A DNA stretch of 45,227 bases from Bacillota bacterium (lineage in GTDB: Bacteria > Bacillota > UBA4882 > UBA10575), in the NCBI GenBank assembly GCA_029782135.1, contig JAKOVI010000052.1, forward strand, positions 1 to 45,227. Direction: 5' to 3'. Made by a program: the position numbers and the translations under genes. Below, in pieces: positions 42,201 through 45,227 of this stretch. The notes beneath the pieces were generated by a model. The model saw nothing but the letters and a program-made list of their open reading frames with translations. It made no database searches and had not been told where the DNA came from. Positions within the stretch are counted from its first letter, which is position 1. Each line of letters opens with the position of its first letter.

Positions 42201-43397
42201 ATGAAAAACGGACGTGTTTTTTTGGTAGTCCTTGACGGGGTTGGCATCGGGGAGGCGCCTGATGCCAAACTGTACGGTGATGAAGGGAGTAATACCTTGG
42301 GCAATCTTGCGGAGCAACTGGGTGGCCTCGCGCTTCCTTTTTTGGGCGCGCTCGGACTCGGAAATATTGCACCGCTCAAGGGGATCCCGCCGGTGACACC
42401 GGCGCAGGGGGCGTACGGCAAAATGCGGGAGGCCTCCGCGGGCAAAGATACAATCACCGGTCACTGGGAGATGACCGGGGTGGTTTTAGACCGCCCGTTC
42501 CCGGTCTACCCCAACGGCTTTCCGGGAGAGCTGATTTCCGCACTGGAAAAGGAGAGCGGCCGGAAGGTATTGGGGAACAAAGTGGCTTCGGGGACGGAGA
42601 TCATTAAAGAGCTGGGCGCGGAGCAGCTGGCAACCGGCGCTCTGATCGTGTACACTTCGGCCGACAGTGTGATGCAAATTGCCGCCCACGAAGAAGTGAT
42701 CCCGGTTGACGAATTATACCGGATTTGCCTGATCGCCCGCCGGTTGCTCCAAGGCGAGCACCGGGTGGCACGGGTGATCGCCCGGCCGTTCACCGGGGAG
42801 CCCGGTGCTTTCCAGCGGACCACCCGCCGGCGCGACTTTGCCGTCGAACCGCCGGAGGAGACGATTCTTGATCGCTTGGCGGCGCAAGAGATTACGACGG
42901 TCGGGATCGGGAAAATAGAGGATATTTTCAGCAAGCGCGGGCTGGCTGCCAGTTACCATACGGGGGACAATCTTAGTACTTTGCAACAACTCTTATCCGT
43001 GGCCGGTGAGTTGGCCGGTCCGGCACTGGTCTTCGCGAATTGTGTCGATTTCGATACCTTGTATGGGCACCGCAATGATCTTGCCGGCTTTGCCCGCGCC
43101 TTAACGGAAGTGGATGCTTACCTGAAAAGGCTTGTTACCCGCTTTCAACCGGAGGATCTCCTGGTGGTAACGGCCGACCACGGATGTGATCCGACCACCC
43201 CCAGTACCGACCATTCCCGGGAGTATGTGCCCCTCCTCGTTACCGGGGAACAAGTACGCCAAGGGGTCAATTTGGGAACGCGGGCTTCCTTTACGGATCT
43301 GGCGGCGACCCTTGCCGATTATTTTGGCATTACCGGATGGACAAAAGGAAACAGTTTTTATCCGGAGCTAATGAACGAAAAAATTACAAAAGGGTAA
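42201..43397 (+). CDS. deoB: Phosphopentomutase
   Basis: 398 aa. Interconverts ribose- or deoxyribose-1- and 5-phosphate. Alkaline-phosphatase-fold metal residues are in LDGVGIGEAPDA, the catalytic Thr in GKDTITGHWEMTG, and later VNCVDFDTLYGHRND-type (ANCVDFDTLYGHRND) and TADHGCDPTTPSTDHSREYVPLLV. Pairs with deoA 100 nt downstream for nucleoside salvage. Confidence 0.97.
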   Translation: MKNGRVFLVVLDGVGIGEAPDAKLYGDEGSNTLGNLAEQLGGLALPFLGALGLGNIAPLKGIPPVTPAQGAYGKMREASAGKDTITGHWEMTGVVLDRPFPVYPNGFPGELISALEKESGRKVLGNKVASGTEIIKELGAEQLATGALIVYTSADSVMQIAAHEEVIPVDELYRICLIARRLLQGEHRVARVIARPFTGEPGAFQRTTRRRDFAVEPPEETILDRLAAQEITTVGIGKIEDIFSKRGLAASYHTGDNLSTLQQLLSVAGELAGPALVFANCVDFDTLYGHRNDLAGFARALTEVDAYLKRLVTRFQPEDLLVVTADHGCDPTTPSTDHSREYVPLLVTGEQVRQGVNLGTRASFTDLAATLADYFGITGWTKGNSFYPELMNEKITKG

Positions 43398-43500
43398 ACG
43401 GATTATCTGACGAATACTTACTAGTTGTTTTAAAAAGGTAGGCCTCTTGCCGCGCGAGGCCCAAGGGCGAAGACAGCTTTAAGAAAAGGGCGTGACCGAA

Positions 43501-44805
43501 ATGCGAATGATCGAGATCATCTCCCGCAAGCGGGACGGGTATGAGCATACGGAGGAAGAATTAGACTTTCTGGTCCGGGGAATCACGGAAGGGAGGATCC
43601 CCGATTACCAGTTGGCGGCCTGGTGTATGGCGGTCTATTTTCAGGGGATGACCCCGCGGGAGGCGCGCAACCTTGCGGTAAAAATGGCCGCCTCGGGAGA
43701 ACAGATTGATCTGTCATCGATTCCCGGGGTGAAAATTGATAAACACTCAACCGGCGGAGTCGGGGATAAAACCTCTTTGGTGGTGGCCCCGTTGGTGGCG
43801 GCCGCCGGAGTGCCGGTCTGTAAAATGTCCGGCCGCGGGCTTGGCCATACAGGCGGGACGATTGATAAATTGGAATCGATCCCCGGCTACCGGACCGAAC
43901 TGCCGATCGCGGAGTTTTTCCAGCAGGTACGGACGGTTGGGCTCGGGATTACCGGGCAAAGCGGCAACCTGGTGCCGGCGGACAAACAACTCTACGCGTT
44001 ACGCGATGTAACAGGGACCGTGGAGAGTATTCCGCTGATTGCCACCAGTATCATGAGCAAAAAACTGGCCAGCGGGGCCGACGGGTTTGTCCTTGATGTG
44101 AAGGTGGGGAACGGCGCTTTTATGAAATCACAAGAAGAAGCGGAACGCCTGGCGGAATTGATGGTCGCGATCGGGAAAAGTGCCGGACGGCAAACCGTCG
44201 CGGTTCTCTCCTCGATGGAACAACCGCTCGGCCGGGCGGTGGGGAATGCCCTGGAGGTTAAGGAAGCGATCGCGACGCTCGCCGGGGACGGACCGGCTGA
44301 TTTGAAAGAGTTATCCCTCGTCCTGGGAGCGCAGATGCTAATCCTGGCCGGGGCGGCTCCTGATGAAGAAACGGCCCGCCGGAAACTGGAGATTGTTCTC
44401 AGTTCCGGGCAGGCCCTCCATTATTTTGAAAAGTGGATCAAAGCGCAGGGCGGCGACCCGTCGATCATCGACCATCCGGAACGCTTGCCGGCGGCAGCCG
44501 TCGTCCGGAAGGTGCTAAGTTTTGGCGGGGGATACGTCAGTGGTTGGGAGACGGAGGCGCTCGGTTTGACCGCGATGCGGCTGGGCGCCGGGCGGGAAAG
44601 AAAGACGGATCCGGTTGACCATGGCGTCGGGCTCATTATTGAAAAGAAGATCGGCGACCGGGTGGTAGCCGGTGAAGTAATTGCGCAGGTCCATGCCCGT
44701 TCCGAAGTGGAGGCGGCGCGCGCCGCCGAGGAGATTCGAACGGCGCTTAAGCTCTCTGCCGAACCACCGGCCCGTGCTCCGCTGATCTTTGGATATATTG
44801 TTTAA
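43501..44805 (+). CDS. deoA: Pyrimidine-nucleoside phosphorylase / thymidine phosphorylase
   Basis: 434 aa from ATG 43501; an in-frame GTG 9 nt earlier is too near its ribosome site. Cleaves pyrimidine nucleosides with phosphate. KHSTGGVGDKTSLV (phosphate loop), SGRGLGHTGGTIDKLESIPG and the C-terminal pyrimidine-binding domain are seen. In family terms closer to the Firmicutes Pdp type. Follows deoB after 103 nt that holds a small GGCCTC/GAGGCC hairpin (43441-43461). Confidence 0.96.
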   Translation: MRMIEIISRKRDGYEHTEEELDFLVRGITEGRIPDYQLAAWCMAVYFQGMTPREARNLAVKMAASGEQIDLSSIPGVKIDKHSTGGVGDKTSLVVAPLVAAAGVPVCKMSGRGLGHTGGTIDKLESIPGYRTELPIAEFFQQVRTVGLGITGQSGNLVPADKQLYALRDVTGTVESIPLIATSIMSKKLASGADGFVLDVKVGNGAFMKSQEEAERLAELMVAIGKSAGRQTVAVLSSMEQPLGRAVGNALEVKEAIATLAGDGPADLKELSLVLGAQMLILAGAAPDEETARRKLEIVLSSGQALHYFEKWIKAQGGDPSIIDHPERLPAAAVVRKVLSFGGGYVSGWETEALGLTAMRLGAGRERKTDPVDHGVGLIIEKKIGDRVVAGEVIAQVHARSEVEAARAAEEIRTALKLSAEPPARAPLIFGYIV

Positions 44806-44809
44806 CATC

Positions 44810-44832
44810 GAAAAAAGCTTGAATCTTTTTTC
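44810..44832 (+). terminator. Weak terminator-like hairpin after deoA
   Basis: GAAAAAAG (44810-44817) pairs with CTTTTTTC (44825-44832) round a 7-nt loop. The stem is A/T-only apart from its ends, so it is a weak candidate. Confidence 0.35.
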
Positions 44833-44880
44833 CATTGCCCTGGGGGGAAAATTGATTTAAGATGATAAAGGTGGAGAATT

Positions 44881-45068
44881 ATGCAATGGTTTGAGTGATG
44901 ATCTTTTCCGCTGAAACCAGATGAGGAACATTACAGGGTATATCAGCTGGTTAAGCGGAATGGTAACTTAATTGTCGTTACAAGAAAGGAAGCGAAGATT
45001 ATTTTGACTTTTATTGTTTAAACGGCGAACCTGAAGAAATACGTAACAGTATTGTGTTGAAGGAGTGA
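44881..45068 (+). pseudogene. Broken small ORF upstream of rnfC
   Basis: An ATG with AAGGTGGAG before it starts a frame that is stopped after five codons by two consecutive TGA. The same frame then continues with coding-like composition (PLKPDEEHYRVYQLVKR, then LIVVTRKEAKII). One missing base near a T run (about 45001-45006) moves the good frame, which goes on as DFYCLNGEPEEIRNSIVLKE to a stop that overlaps the ribosome site of rnfC. It looks like a small protein of about 60 aa that has been inactivated. No family is recognised. Confidence 0.45.
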
Positions 45069-45072
45069 TCTG

Positions 45073-45227
45073 ATGCGTTTAAGAACCTTTAAAAAGGGGA
45101 TCCACCCCCCTGGGTATAAAGAGCGGACCGCTTCCTTGCCGGTTGAGGTTCTGCCTTTACCCCGGCAAGTTGTCTTGCCGCTCCGCCAGCACATCGGCGC
45201 ACCGGCGGAACCGATCGTAAAGGTGGG
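45073..45227 (+). CDS. rnfC: Electron transport complex subunit RnfC, N-terminal part
   Basis: 51 codons visible before the window ends. The sequence KGIHPPGYKERTASLPVEV then PLPRQVVLPLRQHIGAPAEPIVKVG is the highly conserved N-terminus of RnfC. RnfC is the cytoplasmic FMN/Fe-S subunit of the Rnf ferredoxin:NAD+ oxidoreductase, which pumps ions in anaerobes. AAGGAG 7 nt before the ATG. The rest of the rnf operon should follow. Confidence 0.95.
   Translation, partial: MRLRTFKKGIHPPGYKERTASLPVEVLPLPRQVVLPLRQHIGAPAEPIVKV

Noticed and set aside
43441-43461. Purine- or nucleoside-sensing riboswitch before deoA
   Set aside because: Only a single 6-bp hairpin is present, with none of the conserved riboswitch core.
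44896-44901. Double selenocysteine (TGA TGA) in the small ORF before rnfC
   Set aside because: No SECIS-like hairpin was seen just after the codons, and a second break in the frame points to decay instead.

Overview
The window is about 45 kb of bacterial chromosome. It has moderately high GC, strong AGGAGG-type ribosome binding sites, frequent TTG/GTG starts and sigma-A type promoters. A threonine T-box leader, a YlxM-Ffh pair, a DegV protein, a class I hybrid-cluster protein and the beginning of rnfC point to an anaerobic Firmicute, probably a clostridial or Hydrogenispora-like lineage. The lineage is an inference from gene content. I see no tRNA, rRNA, CRISPR array, insertion sequence or phage gene.

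Layout. Positions 1-5000, mostly minus strand: the start of a cupin-like gene, a small lipoprotein, a short MGMT-family protein, and an envelope-stress type cluster (Spy/CpxP-like protein, response regulator, sensor kinase). Positions 5100-10700: a ComA-type phosphosulfolactate synthase, a YjbQ protein, a chemoreceptor with a possible sigma-D promoter, a LysM/G5/M23 cell-wall peptidase and an unknown membrane-anchored protein. Positions 11000-18000: a B12-binding radical SAM enzyme, then tag, a divergent PRPP-synthetase-like gene, cinA and a large beta-propeller protein, the last four closely spaced. Positions 18200-25900: a CofE-like ligase, an archaeal/fungal-type aspartate-semialdehyde dehydrogenase, a threonine T-box controlling a Nudix hydrolase and thrS, a PsiE-CorC/HlyC-like membrane protein and a cytoplasmic PL2 pectate lyase. 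Positions 25900-33500: a GH-like protein (DUF4015) with an acidic tail, then a complete branched-chain amino acid type ABC transporter followed by a CBS-ACT protein, and a long structured intergenic hairpin. Positions 33500-38000: degV, hcp, a ferredoxin-like protein and a divergent CRP/FNR regulator with a palindromic operator, which looks like a nitrosative-stress module. Positions 38000-45227: ylxM-ffh-rpsP-khpA-rimM-trmD-rplS, then deoB and deoA, a broken small ORF, and the start of rnfC.

Points that stand out. (1) Two genes, the PRPP-synthetase-like gene and the Nudix gene, have N-termini conserved upstream of any ATG/GTG/TTG. In both, an ATC codon sits at the right distance from a good Shine-Dalgarno, suggesting AUC initiation. 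(2) A Nudix hydrolase lies between a Thr T-box and thrS, which suggests coupling of Ap4A clean-up to the synthetase. (3) Enzymes best known from archaeal cofactor pathways (ComA, CofE-like, archaeal/fungal-type Asd) occur in a bacterial context. (4) The PL2 lyase and the propeller protein lack signal peptides, so they probably act on imported oligosaccharides. (5) A 107-nt two-armed hairpin between two convergent operons has no assigned role.
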